A DNA stretch of 64,000 bases from an uncultured Verrucomicrobiales bacterium (lineage in GTDB: Bacteria; Verrucomicrobiota; Verrucomicrobiia; Verrucomicrobiales; Akkermansiaceae), in contig CALFBI010000009.1 in assembly GCA_937951675.1 (NCBI GenBank), positions 62,001 to 126,000 of the forward strand, read 5' to 3'. This document shows, in pieces, positions 17,914 to 25,819 of the stretch. A model generated the notes under the pieces. That model saw nothing but the letters and a program-made list of their open reading frames with translations. It was not told the DNA's origin and did no database searches. Made by a program: the position numbers and the translations under genes. How positions within the stretch are numbered: the stretch's first letter is position 1; each line of letters begins with the position of its first letter.

Positions 17914-18909
17914 TTAAACAGCACTGATTGTCACTCTGACTCCTTCTTCAGGAACCATCCGGCCAATCACTTTTCCTCCTAGGCCTGCAGCACAAGCTTT
18001 CTCCGCATCTTCTTCAGATACGATGACCACCCAACCGATCCCCATGTTAAAGGTATGGAAGCGGTCTTCGCCGTCAGCATGTTGCATGACTTTTTGCGCC
18101 GCTTCGTTTTCCCAATAAGGAATTTCGAGATCTGCACCCATTCCTTGGAAAAGACGTTCGAGGTTTTCAGGAAGCCCTCCTCCAGTGATGTGAGCCATAG
18201 CCTTTGGAATCACTCCCTCTTTCTTCAAATCTCCTGTCACGTCATGGTAAAGGCGAGTCGGAGCGAGCAAGGCAATCAATTCTTCCTTGGTTAAGCAATC
18301 TGGATACTCTTTTAAAATACGACGAACGAGACTCCATCCATTGGCATGCATGCCGTCTGAAGCGTAACCTACGAGAACATCCCCTTCTTTAATCTGGGTT
18401 GGATCGATCAAATCTCGTTTTTCAACCGCACCGATGCAGAAACCTGAAAGCTCCACAATTCCTGGAGGCACAATCCCTGGCATCTCCGCCGTTTCTCCGC
18501 CAGCAAGAATACACTTACAGTCTTCTAAATAATCAGCCATTCCCTCGATCAATCGAGTGACTCGATCGCCATCCAACTTTTCTAAACCAATGTAATCGAG
18601 GAATAAAAGAGGGTCCCCTCCAGTGGTGAGGATATCATTAACACTCATCGCAACCAGATCCTTCCCTGCAATTTCAGGTAAATCGTATTCGAGGAGTAAT
18701 TCGAGCTTTGTCCCGACTCCGTCGCATCCTGTTACCAATACGGGTTGATCATAATCACTTAAATCATAAGCTGCCGCAAACAATCCAAACGCGCCATAGA
18801 GCTGTCGGGCTTGTTGAGTGCGACGCACGTGTGATCCAATGTCCTTAACGAGTGCTGCGGCTTCGCGCGTGTCAACTCCTGCTTCTTTGTAAGTCAGCTT
18901 GCCTGCCAT
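17914..18909 (-). CDS. purM: Phosphoribosylformylglycinamidine cyclo-ligase
   Basis: A 331-residue AIR synthetase that closes the imidazole ring in purine synthesis with ATP. Family motifs are LTYKEAGVDTREA at the N-terminus, VTGCDGVGTKLELL, the DLVAMSVNDILTTGG signature, LAGGETAEMPG and HITGGGLPENL. The length is normal. It is the first gene of a two-gene purM-purF unit on the minus strand, which shares a 149-base divergent region with the fluoride channel gene; no PurR-type or purine riboswitch structure was recognised there. Confidence 0.96.
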   Translation of the reverse strand: MAGKLTYKEAGVDTREAAALVKDIGSHVRRTQQARQLYGAFGLFAAAYDLSDYDQPVLVTGCDGVGTKLELLLEYDLPEIAGKDLVAMSVNDILTTGGDPLLFLDYIGLEKLDGDRVTRLIEGMADYLEDCKCILAGGETAEMPGIVPPGIVELSGFCIGAVEKRDLIDPTQIKEGDVLVGYASDGMHANGWSLVRRILKEYPDCLTKEELIALLAPTRLYHDVTGDLKKEGVIPKAMAHITGGGLPENLERLFQGMGADLEIPYWENEAAQKVMQHADGEDRFHTFNMGIGWVVIVSEEDAEKACAAGLGGKVIGRMVPEEGVRVTISAV

Positions 18910-19058
18910 GAGAGAAGCTTGTTTTGCCCGATATGACTGCTCACGTCACGTCTTTTTTTATCTTCAAGCCAATCCGACCGCACTTCCCTTTGCAAGGGAC
19001 CTTACGCTCGTTGACTTGAGGGTTGTCAGAAAGAGTTCATTAAAGTCATGATCATCAC

Positions 19059-19430
19059 ATGACTTGGTTGGCTATATTTGTAGGAGGAGGCTGTGGAGCA
19101 CTCTCTCGCTGGGGGCTCTCACAATGGATCGATCGGAGCCAAGCCCGATGGACTGCTTTCCCTCTCGGGATTTTATGCTGCAACCTCCTAGGCTGTCTTT
19201 TAATTGGAATGGCAACTGGTTACCTTTTAGAAAAACCTCGACCCGAATGGCTTTCTCCACTTTTACTTACTGGATTTTTAGGGGGCTTCACCACCTTTTC
19301 CACTTTTAGTAAAGATTCTCTCCTCTTCATTCAGCAGGAACAATTTATTTTTCTCGCCTTTAACCTCTTGCTTTCTGTCGCAGGAGGTCTTGGTGCGGTA
19401 TGGCTAGGCATGAAAATGGCGAGCGCATAA
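19059..19430 (+). CDS. crcB: Fluoride channel CrcB/Fluc
   Basis: A 123-residue, four-segment membrane protein that works as an antiparallel dimer to expel fluoride. Features: GGGCGALSRWG in the first segment, the pore-lining NLLGCLLIGMATGYL (the conserved Asn), and the signature GFLGGFTTFSTFSKD with the Phe-box phenylalanines and the Na+-site TFSTF. The length is typical. I looked upstream for a fluoride riboswitch and did not find its conserved sequence. A hairpin overlaps the stop codon. Confidence 0.95.
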   Translation: MTWLAIFVGGGCGALSRWGLSQWIDRSQARWTAFPLGILCCNLLGCLLIGMATGYLLEKPRPEWLSPLLLTGFLGGFTTFSTFSKDSLLFIQQEQFIFLAFNLLLSVAGGLGAVWLGMKMASA

Positions 19431-19441
19431 GGGCTCGCCAT
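19414..19441 (+). terminator. Hairpin over the crcB stop codon
   Basis: Arms ATGGCGAGC and GCTCGCCAT flank the loop that holds the crcB stop codon, followed by TTTAAAAA. The T-run is short, so this is a modest terminator call. Confidence 0.5.
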
Positions 19442-19475
19442 TTAAAAATGAAATCTGAAAAAACGAATTTATTTT

Positions 19476-19691
19476 TCAGTGGGGAGCCTCTTCTTTATGC
19501 TCTTCATGATCATGCTTTTCGGCCGCATCATGAGCATGAGAATCTTCCGCCGTTCCGTGTGCTTCATGACCTTCTGCAGCATGGTGCTCTTTTGCTGGGA
19601 AAAGCTTTTTCGTTTCATCCCACTCATGACGATCACATGACACGAGAAAAAGCGCGGAAATAGCGAGAGTGAATGGTGTAAGTAATTTCAT
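19476..19691 (-). CDS. Small histidine-rich lipoprotein
   Basis: About 71 residues, starting at ATG 19691; an in-frame start 12 codons upstream lacks a proper signal. A lipoprotein signal peptide (MKLLTPFTLAISALFLVSC) has lipobox LVSC, with the modified Cys followed by Asp. The mature part is about half His, Glu, Asp and Ala, in clusters such as HHAAEGHEAHG and KHDHEEHKEE. A tail like this would be expected to bind Zn, Ni or Cu. No known family is recognised. It lies between crcB and queD, 64 bases after queD on the same strand. Confidence 0.65.
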   Translation of the reverse strand: MKLLTPFTLAISALFLVSCDRHEWDETKKLFPAKEHHAAEGHEAHGTAEDSHAHDAAEKHDHEEHKEEAPH

Positions 19692-19755
19692 TTGTCGTTT
19701 ATTTAAATGATGAGGGGATTTCGGCAATAATTAAAGTTAAAATGAGAAGGCTCTT

Positions 19756-20121
19756 TTAAAACTCGCCACGGAAAACACACCGTGCCGTCGGTGTTTCAAA
19801 AATGGTAATTTCATCCAACCCGGGAAGCTGAGGCTCTAAATGCTTCCAGAACCAAGCTGCCATGATCTCAATTGTAGGGCTTTCCAATCCTTTGATATCA
19901 TTTAGATACGAATGATCGAGCTGCTCAAGAAGCGGATTCATCGCTTCTGTAATCAGCTTGTGATCATAGATCCAACCAATCTTAGGGTCGATTTCCCCCT
20001 CGATAGTTATTTCAATTTTAAAACTATGCCCGTGCATTTGTCGGCATTTATGATCCTCCGGTAAGGAAGGAAGAGTGTGTGCTGCCTCGAAGCGGAATTC
20101 TTTGACCAAACGTGCTCTCAT
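19756..20121 (-). CDS. queD: 6-carboxy-tetrahydropterin synthase (QueD/PTPS family)
   Basis: A 121-residue enzyme of the 6-pyruvoyl-tetrahydropterin synthase family; the short bacterial type makes 6-carboxy-tetrahydropterin for queuosine and other 7-deazaguanines. The zinc ligands are the His in FEAAHTL and the HGHSF pair. The catalytic Cys is in DHKCRQMHGH, and the C-terminal Glu lies in ITIFETPTARCVF. No other queuosine genes are nearby, so QueD is preferred on length and motifs only. It is divergent from trpA with 59 bases between the two starts. Confidence 0.88.
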   Translation of the reverse strand: MRARLVKEFRFEAAHTLPSLPEDHKCRQMHGHSFKIEITIEGEIDPKIGWIYDHKLITEAMNPLLEQLDHSYLNDIKGLESPTIEIMAAWFWKHLEPQLPGLDEITIFETPTARCVFRGEF

Positions 20122-20180
20122 ATCTTCTTGTGAATCGATACTGGCAATTCTGTCAATCTTGTCTATCTCTCTTTCCAGTC

Positions 20181-20978
20181 ATGAACCGCATTGATGCTAC
20201 TTTTGAACGATTGCAGGGTGAAAACAAAAAAGCTTTCATCGCCTATGTCTGTGGAGGAGACCCTGATTATGCTCGCTCGCTTGAAATCCTGACGGCCCTT
20301 GCCGATGCCGGAGCCGATATTATTGAGCTCGGGCTTCCCTTCTCGGACCCTCTTGCCGATGGCATTGTAAATCAAATGGCAGCGCATCGAGCCTTAGAAG
20401 CAGGAGCTAACACCAAGCAAATGCTAGAACTTATTGAGGATTTCCGCAGAACGCATGAAACACCTTTAGTCATTTTCACCTATCTCAACCCGGTTTACAA
20501 TTACGGGTATGAAGAATTTCACCGCGACGCCGCAGCGGCTGGTGCAGATGGGATCCTTCTTCTCGACCTTCCACCAGATGAGGCAGTCTTGAATGAAGAA
20601 CTCCGTAAAGAAAGCAGCCTTAAAAACATCACGCTCATCGCGCCTAACACTCCCAACAAACGCCTTAAAACTCTCGCTCAGCAATCGGAAGGCTTTATTT
20701 ACGCGCTCTCTCGCACAGGTGTGACAGGGACACATGGAGGCGGTCCTTCTGAAAGCATTGGTGAACAAGTGGCCGAAATCAAACAACATACCGATACCCC
20801 TGTTTGTGTAGGCTTTGGCATCAGTAATCCTGAACAAGCATCGATGGTTGCTCAACTCTGTGACGGTATCATCGTAGGCTCGGCTATTGTAAAACAAATT
20901 GAAACCCACCAGGGAGAAGAAGACCTCGCCCAAAGAGTCGCAAACTTCACTCAGCCATTGATTGACGCGGTGAAATAA
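20181..20978 (+). CDS. trpA: Tryptophan synthase alpha chain
   Basis: 265 residues from ATG 20181 (MNRIDATFERLQ), the normal start; a longer upstream frame would overlap the divergent queD promoter. TrpA cleaves indole-3-glycerol phosphate to indole, which is passed to TrpB. The catalytic Glu and Asp lie in IIELGLPFSDPLADG, and the phosphate-binding loop is VGFGISNPEQ with IVGSAIV. The start follows a pyrimidine tract. No trpB or other trp gene is adjacent, so this gene is unlinked here. Confidence 0.96.
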   Translation: MNRIDATFERLQGENKKAFIAYVCGGDPDYARSLEILTALADAGADIIELGLPFSDPLADGIVNQMAAHRALEAGANTKQMLELIEDFRRTHETPLVIFTYLNPVYNYGYEEFHRDAAAAGADGILLLDLPPDEAVLNEELRKESSLKNITLIAPNTPNKRLKTLAQQSEGFIYALSRTGVTGTHGGGPSESIGEQVAEIKQHTDTPVCVGFGISNPEQASMVAQLCDGIIVGSAIVKQIETHQGEEDLAQRVANFTQPLIDAVK

Positions 20979-21040
20979 CTGGCATCCTTCGACCTTTTCA
21001 GGTCTTACCCCTCCTGACTTTACGTCTTTTTCTTTACCCA

Positions 21041-21075
21041 AAAAAACCCCGCTTCAAATTGAAGCGGGGTTTTTT
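21041..21075. terminator. Bidirectional terminator between trpA and the PEP-CTERM gene
   Basis: Long arms AAAAAACCCCGCTTC (21041-21055) and GAAGCGGGGTTTTTT (21061-21075) with a five-base loop serve both convergent genes. Confidence 0.9.
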
Positions 21076-21104
21076 ATTAAAAATTTCTTAATAAAAAATA
21101 AGAA

Positions 21105-21761
21105 TTAACGACGACGTCTTAATAAAGCAAGACCACCAAGCCCAAGAAGAAGCGCTGATGAAGGCTCTGGGATCGGATTAACATCGAGTTCTACGTTGAA
21201 GGAATATGTTCTAGTTAGACCAAAATTAGTATCTGAAGTGAGAGCTCCTGGTGTTGACCCAGGAATAGCATTACCTCCTGTAGAAAGATAATCAACAGTT
21301 CCCCCATTATCGAATGCAACAATCCTTCCATCTTGGTGGAATCCCGTTACAAGGGTGTCACCATCCGCTAAAGTAAAAGAAGCATTGCTCCCAGCATAAG
21401 CAACATTGTTAAGCCCTGCAGTCGCAGAAATCGCATTACTTACGCTAATGACTGAATAATCGGCCCCCGCTGTTCCAGTTCCTGATAAAATCGCTACGAA
21501 AGCGGTCACATCACTACCTGATACAAGGTTTGCAAAAAAATTGACATTTTCAATGGTCACTAATTGGTCTGCACCCGAGAGATTAGAATATGTATTATTA
21601 TAAAAAGCATAGGTTATATCTCCATTATTGGAACTATCAGTAGAAGGTCCACCTGAAACGGTAGCACCATCAGCGAAGGCATCACCAATAAAAACAGTTA
21701 CAGCCGAGGCATTCACAAGGCCTAGAGCTGCGAGAAAAGCAGTTTGTTTAAGGATTTTCAT
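21105..21761 (-). CDS. PEP-CTERM-anchored secreted protein
   Basis: 218 residues. A signal peptide (MKILKQTAFLAALGLVNASA) precedes a Ser/Thr/Asn/Gly-rich beta-type body. The end carries a clear PEP-CTERM sorting signal: IPEPSSALLLGLGGLALLRRRR. Such proteins are processed by an exosortase and attached to the surface or extracellular matrix; the exosortase itself is not in the window. The body has no recognised domain. Both sides carry their own signals: a shared terminator downstream and a possible promoter upstream. Confidence 0.85.
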   Translation of the reverse strand: MKILKQTAFLAALGLVNASAVTVFIGDAFADGATVSGGPSTDSSNNGDITYAFYNNTYSNLSGADQLVTIENVNFFANLVSGSDVTAFVAILSGTGTAGADYSVISVSNAISATAGLNNVAYAGSNASFTLADGDTLVTGFHQDGRIVAFDNGGTVDYLSTGGNAIPGSTPGALTSDTNFGLTRTYSFNVELDVNPIPEPSSALLLGLGGLALLRRRR

Positions 21762-21797
21762 AATAAAAGTAGAGTAATATACTTAGTTAAGTTTTCG

Positions 21798-21826
21798 ATA
21801 TTAATTGGCCTTATGTATGAGCACAA
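21798..21826 (-). promoter_or_regulatory. Possible promoter of the PEP-CTERM gene
   Basis: On the minus strand TTGTGC (21826-21821) and TAATAT (21803-21798) are 17 bases apart, about 40 bases upstream of the start at 21761. It matches the sigma-70 pattern only in part; no other evidence. Confidence 0.3.
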
Positions 21827-21854
21827 GTCTTATTTTCCTGGCCTGAAGGGCTTC

Positions 21855-23132
21855 TTACTTTCCTTTAATTTGCCCTTCTCCTCGAATCCGGTATTGGTAT
21901 GAGGTTAACTCCCGCAAAGCCATTGGTCCACGCGCATGGAGCTTATCGGTCGAGATTCCAATCTCGGCCCCAAAGCCAAATTCCTCCCCATCACTAAACC
22001 GGGTCGATACGTTATGGAATAGACATGCAGAGTCGATTGAGCTCATAAAAGTCTCTGCGGTGACTTTGTTTTGACTCACAATACACTCGGAATGCTTCGA
22101 GCTGTAATGATTAATATGGTCGATCGCTTCTTGCAAGTGATCGACTACCTTCACCGAAAGCACGTAATCAAGGTATTCGGTATGCCAATCCTCTTCCACA
22201 GCAGGCACTGAGTGCGGCAAATATTGCTGAGCCCTTTTATCGGCCCGCCATTCGACTTCTTTTTGAGCGAATACAGGGATCGCCTTTTCAAAAAAAGCGG
22301 CCGCCACAGACTCATGCACAAGCAGCGTTTCGAGCGCATTACAGACACTAGGCTTTTGAGTCTTTGCATCATTTGCAATCGCAACTGCCATCTCGAGGTC
22401 AGCTTCAGAATCAACATAAGTGTGACAGATCCCATCATAATGCTTAATGACGGGCATCCGCGCGAGCGAAACAACTGTTTCGATCAAACCCTTCCCTCCT
22501 CTTGGAATGATCAGGTCCAGATACTGATCCATTTCTGCCATCACTTTCACACTGGCGCGGTCCGTAAATGGAATCAACTGAATCGAATGAGCTGGAAGCC
22601 CAGCAGGCTCCCCTCCGGATTGTAAGGCTGATGCAATCGCACGATTCGAATGAATCGCTTCTGACCCCCCTCGCAAAATAGTGGCATTCCCAGATTTCAA
22701 ACAAAGAACTGCCGCGTCACTCGTCACATTCGGACGGCTTTCATAAATAATCCCGATCACCCCGATTGGAACTCGAAGCTGCTCAAAGCGCAGACCATTC
22801 GGCCGGTCCCACTCCGATAAGATCTCCCCCACCGGATCTTCTAGCAAGGATACTTGTTCTACCCCTGCCGCTATCTGCTCGACTCGCTCTGAATCTAGCC
22901 GAAGCCGATCCAACATTGCGGCACTCAACCCTTTCACCTCCCCAGCACTGAGGTCCTTTTTATTAGCAGCCACGATCTCGCTCGTGGCGGCACGGAGAGA
23001 AAGCGCCATGGCCTTTAAAATCTCGTTTTTCTGAGAAGTGGTCAGAGAAGCTAACTTCAAAGCCGCGGCACGGGCCTGCTTCCCCATCATAAAGACTTGC
23101 TCTTTAATCTCTGATTCACTCAAAACTGACAT
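21855..23132 (-). CDS. proA: Glutamate-5-semialdehyde dehydrogenase (gamma-glutamyl phosphate reductase)
   Basis: A 425-residue NADPH-dependent enzyme that reduces gamma-glutamyl phosphate to glutamate semialdehyde in proline synthesis. Family stretches are VPIGVIGIIYESRPNVT, LKSGNATILRGGSEA and the active-site Cys region KPSVCNALETLLVH, and the C-terminal GFGAEIGISTDKLHARGPM. The length is normal. It is 91 bases downstream of proB on the same strand. A small hairpin (AGGC/GCCT around 23175) lies in the gap and could be an internal regulatory or processing point. Confidence 0.96.
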   Translation of the reverse strand: MSVLSESEIKEQVFMMGKQARAAALKLASLTTSQKNEILKAMALSLRAATSEIVAANKKDLSAGEVKGLSAAMLDRLRLDSERVEQIAAGVEQVSLLEDPVGEILSEWDRPNGLRFEQLRVPIGVIGIIYESRPNVTSDAAVLCLKSGNATILRGGSEAIHSNRAIASALQSGGEPAGLPAHSIQLIPFTDRASVKVMAEMDQYLDLIIPRGGKGLIETVVSLARMPVIKHYDGICHTYVDSEADLEMAVAIANDAKTQKPSVCNALETLLVHESVAAAFFEKAIPVFAQKEVEWRADKRAQQYLPHSVPAVEEDWHTEYLDYVLSVKVVDHLQEAIDHINHYSSKHSECIVSQNKVTAETFMSSIDSACLFHNVSTRFSDGEEFGFGAEIGISTDKLHARGPMALRELTSYQYRIRGEGQIKGK

Positions 23133-23223
23133 GCCTTTAGGAGTAAGGCTTTGCTTTCATAGACACAAGGCGAATTGCCTCATGGGTCGCGTTCTTCACT
23201 CCGACAAGAATAATGAACCGAGG

Positions 23224-23985
23224 TTAACTTAGAAAACGAGTTCCCCGTCCTTTGCCTTTAACAATTTCGGCCAAGCGTTCGGGATGCTCTCCATTCGCGA
23301 TCACACACTCGATCTTCGCATCGACAGCGCGCTGCACCGCATTTAGCTTAGAAGCCATTCCTCCAATTGAAAAGCGACCTTGTGTCTCTTGAACATAGGA
23401 CCTGACCGAATCAATATCATCAACAGCAGAAACGAGCTCTTTGGTATCTGGATGTAACAATCCATCTACACTAGTCAGTAAAACAAGTAACCGAGCTCCA
23501 ATAAGTTCTGCGACTCGAGCCGATAGCATATCATTATCAGTAAAACGAAGTTCTGCGACCGCAACCGTATCATTCTCATTAATAACAGGAATGATATAAG
23601 GTTCTTTCAAAAGGCGTTCTAAGGTGGCCGCAATTCGCTTCCGCCTCTTTTCCGAACTCAAATCATGGGCCGTCAGAAGAATTTGAGCGACGTCGAAACC
23701 TCCATCTGAAAATAATTGATGATACATCTGCATGAGCCGAGTTTGCCCGACTGCGGCGGCAGCCTGCTTTGAGGCTAGATCTTGCGGGTATTCGGAAAGG
23801 TTCAAGGCAGGAACTCCCGCTCCTACAGCCCCAGATGAAATAAGAATACAGCGATATCCTACTTCAGAGAGCTTCACAATTGCTGTCACCAGCCGTTCTA
23901 AGGCGGGAATATCGAGCTGACCGTTTTCAAGAGTCAAAACTCCAGTTCCGACCTTAATTAATACGGGGGCTGTCAGCTCAGTCAT
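23224..23985 (-). CDS. proB: Glutamate 5-kinase, short form without PUA domain
   Basis: 253 residues, first step of proline synthesis (glutamate to gamma-glutamyl phosphate). The amino-acid-kinase fold is complete: VLIKVGTGVLT, LISSGAVGAGV, the NENDTVAV loop, the FTDNDMLSARVAEL segment and GRFSIGGMASKL near the C-terminus. The enzyme stops there, without the C-terminal PUA domain of the 367-residue E. coli form; short ProB proteins are known in several phyla. It follows the pyrophosphatase gene by 14 bases. Feedback inhibition by proline depends on the kinase domain and should persist. Confidence 0.93.
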   Translation of the reverse strand: MTELTAPVLIKVGTGVLTLENGQLDIPALERLVTAIVKLSEVGYRCILISSGAVGAGVPALNLSEYPQDLASKQAAAAVGQTRLMQMYHQLFSDGGFDVAQILLTAHDLSSEKRRKRIAATLERLLKEPYIIPVINENDTVAVAELRFTDNDMLSARVAELIGARLLVLLTSVDGLLHPDTKELVSAVDDIDSVRSYVQETQGRFSIGGMASKLNAVQRAVDAKIECVIANGEHPERLAEIVKGKGRGTRFLS

Positions 23986-23999
23986 ATTTTACTTAATTT

Positions 24000-25703
24000 T
24001 TATTCTTGATTCAAACCTCGAATCGCATCGGAAACGGCAGGAAAAATTTGTTTTTTTCGGCTCACAACTCCTTCTGCTTCGAAAAGGTTAGCATCTAACC
24101 TTTCAAAAGGAAGCGCATTAAGAAGCGAAGGATCTCCTACCGCAATGATCAAACTCTTATGATTGGCGATATCCGTCACCGCTAGTAAAGCGATATCATA
24201 CTGATAACTGGTCGCAAAAGTCTCTAAGGCTGCTTGGAGTTCATCACGTCGTTGCTCAAACTTGCTAAGTCCTAGTTCTTCGATCTGTGCGATACTCATT
24301 CGCACATCAGCTTCGTTGAAGTCTTTCCGGTCTGTTGTAAGAATTTGTAATTCTGAGCCAGATACTAACAAGGAACCCACTGCAAAAAAATCTTCAGCAA
24401 ACTTCTTAGGGTCAATTTCGGCGATTTCAGCAAGCCATTCTAAGATATTACGGTCTAAGTCTGTCGTCGTAGGACCAGTCAAAATCAATGTGTCAGCAAT
24501 AATTCCAGCACAGAGACACATCGCCACCCCCTTAGGCGGAGATAGATCCCGATGCTTGAACTTGCGCCCAATGAGAGTCGAAGTCGATCCGACCGGAGCA
24601 TTTAGAAAATGAATCGGGTCGCGCGAAACCAAATCGCCAGCCAAGCGGTGATGATCAATCACCTCAATCACTTTCGCCTCCTCTACACCGGTCACGGCTT
24701 GAGCAAACTCATTGTGATCAACCAAAACGAGGCGCGTCTTGGGAGGATCTATTAAATCCGACTTCGAAAGCACTCCTATTAGAGATTGAGTGCCAGGCTT
24801 CACGACTGGGAAAATTTCTTGGCTTAATGAAGCCACTCGTTTTTTTAAGCTCGAGGTGGGTTCATTAGCATCTACTAAAATCGGAAGATTTTGCCCTGCG
24901 ATCGCATTCCGCACCAGACGAGAACAACGAATCAGCTTTGCGGTGCTTGCGGTATCACTGACACAACGAAGAACCACAACCCCTTTAGCACGAGCTTCCT
25001 CCAGCAACTCTGAATCAACCTCAAAGCCTCCCGTAACAATGAGAGCGCGCACTCCGAAAGAAATCGCTTTCTGGTGCACTACCGGACGGTCACCACAGAT
25101 GACGATGTATTTTTTTACAATCCCCTGCTCTTTGGCCTTTTGAAGACGGCGCTGCACTGTTTCTTCCGAAGAAGCTCCTACCAGCATATGAAGCTCCTCT
25201 TCGTGATCCGTATCACAAGCTTCCTTACAACCATTCACATCAGATTCTAAAGTCGTCGCAATTTTCTGGAGTGAAGCGACTACAGTTCGCACGGCTAGAC
25301 CTTCTGTTTCAGGGGGGAGAAGAAGTTGTAATAAATCTAAAAAACGAAGAATCCCTAAAATAGACCCCTCATTATCAATCACGGGAACGGAACGAACTCC
25401 GCTCGCCAACATCCGACGATATGCCACGAGAAAGGTATCTTCTGGATGAACAGCTACGACATCGCGGCGCGCCATTTGGCCGGCTTGAATCCGAACATCT
25501 TCGATTAAGAGAGGAGGCTCTATCCCAGCTTGTTTCAACACCCAAACCGTGCGCTCTGGTAACTCCCCGCACCTCGCAGGAATGGCATCACCTCCCATTT
25601 GTTGAAGGAGGTTCGCTTCTCCAATGGCTGAACAAATGGCGTCCGTATCCGGGTTCTTATGTCCAATGACGTAAAGAGGCGTTTGATAAGTAGAGGCTGG
25701 CAT
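24000..25703 (-). CDS. ppaC: Manganese-dependent family II inorganic pyrophosphatase with CBS-DRTGG regulatory insert
   Basis: A 567-residue DHH-family enzyme. The catalytic core is split: the first part holds VIGHKNPDTDAICSA (metal ligands), and after an insert come LVLVDHNEFAQA and the DHH motif VIEVIDHHRLAGD. The C-terminal DHHA2 domain has the substrate-binding SRKKQ near the end. The insert (about residues 70-300) carries a CBS pair (VHPEDTFLVAYRRMLASG, and FPVVKPGTQSLIGVLSKSDL) around a DRTGG-like domain, an architecture in which adenine nucleotides regulate pyrophosphate hydrolysis. The neighbours are argS, which makes pyrophosphate, and proB. Confidence 0.9.
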   Translation of the reverse strand: MPASTYQTPLYVIGHKNPDTDAICSAIGEANLLQQMGGDAIPARCGELPERTVWVLKQAGIEPPLLIEDVRIQAGQMARRDVVAVHPEDTFLVAYRRMLASGVRSVPVIDNEGSILGILRFLDLLQLLLPPETEGLAVRTVVASLQKIATTLESDVNGCKEACDTDHEEELHMLVGASSEETVQRRLQKAKEQGIVKKYIVICGDRPVVHQKAISFGVRALIVTGGFEVDSELLEEARAKGVVVLRCVSDTASTAKLIRCSRLVRNAIAGQNLPILVDANEPTSSLKKRVASLSQEIFPVVKPGTQSLIGVLSKSDLIDPPKTRLVLVDHNEFAQAVTGVEEAKVIEVIDHHRLAGDLVSRDPIHFLNAPVGSTSTLIGRKFKHRDLSPPKGVAMCLCAGIIADTLILTGPTTTDLDRNILEWLAEIAEIDPKKFAEDFFAVGSLLVSGSELQILTTDRKDFNEADVRMSIAQIEELGLSKFEQRRDELQAALETFATSYQYDIALLAVTDIANHKSLIIAVGDPSLLNALPFERLDANLFEAEGVVSRKKQIFPAVSDAIRGLNQE

Positions 25704-25819
25704 AAAGGAGGGTAATCCGTGCTAAGTTCTAAGTATTCTAGCGAGAGAGTTTAGAAAAGCACAACCGTTGTTTCCTAGAATCCTGAACTCTTTTTCTTAA
25801 CACATTCTACTAGTAAGAC

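Noticed and set aside
18910-19058. Possible fluoride riboswitch upstream of crcB
   Set aside because: None of the conserved fluoride-riboswitch sequence blocks could be found in the 149 bases.
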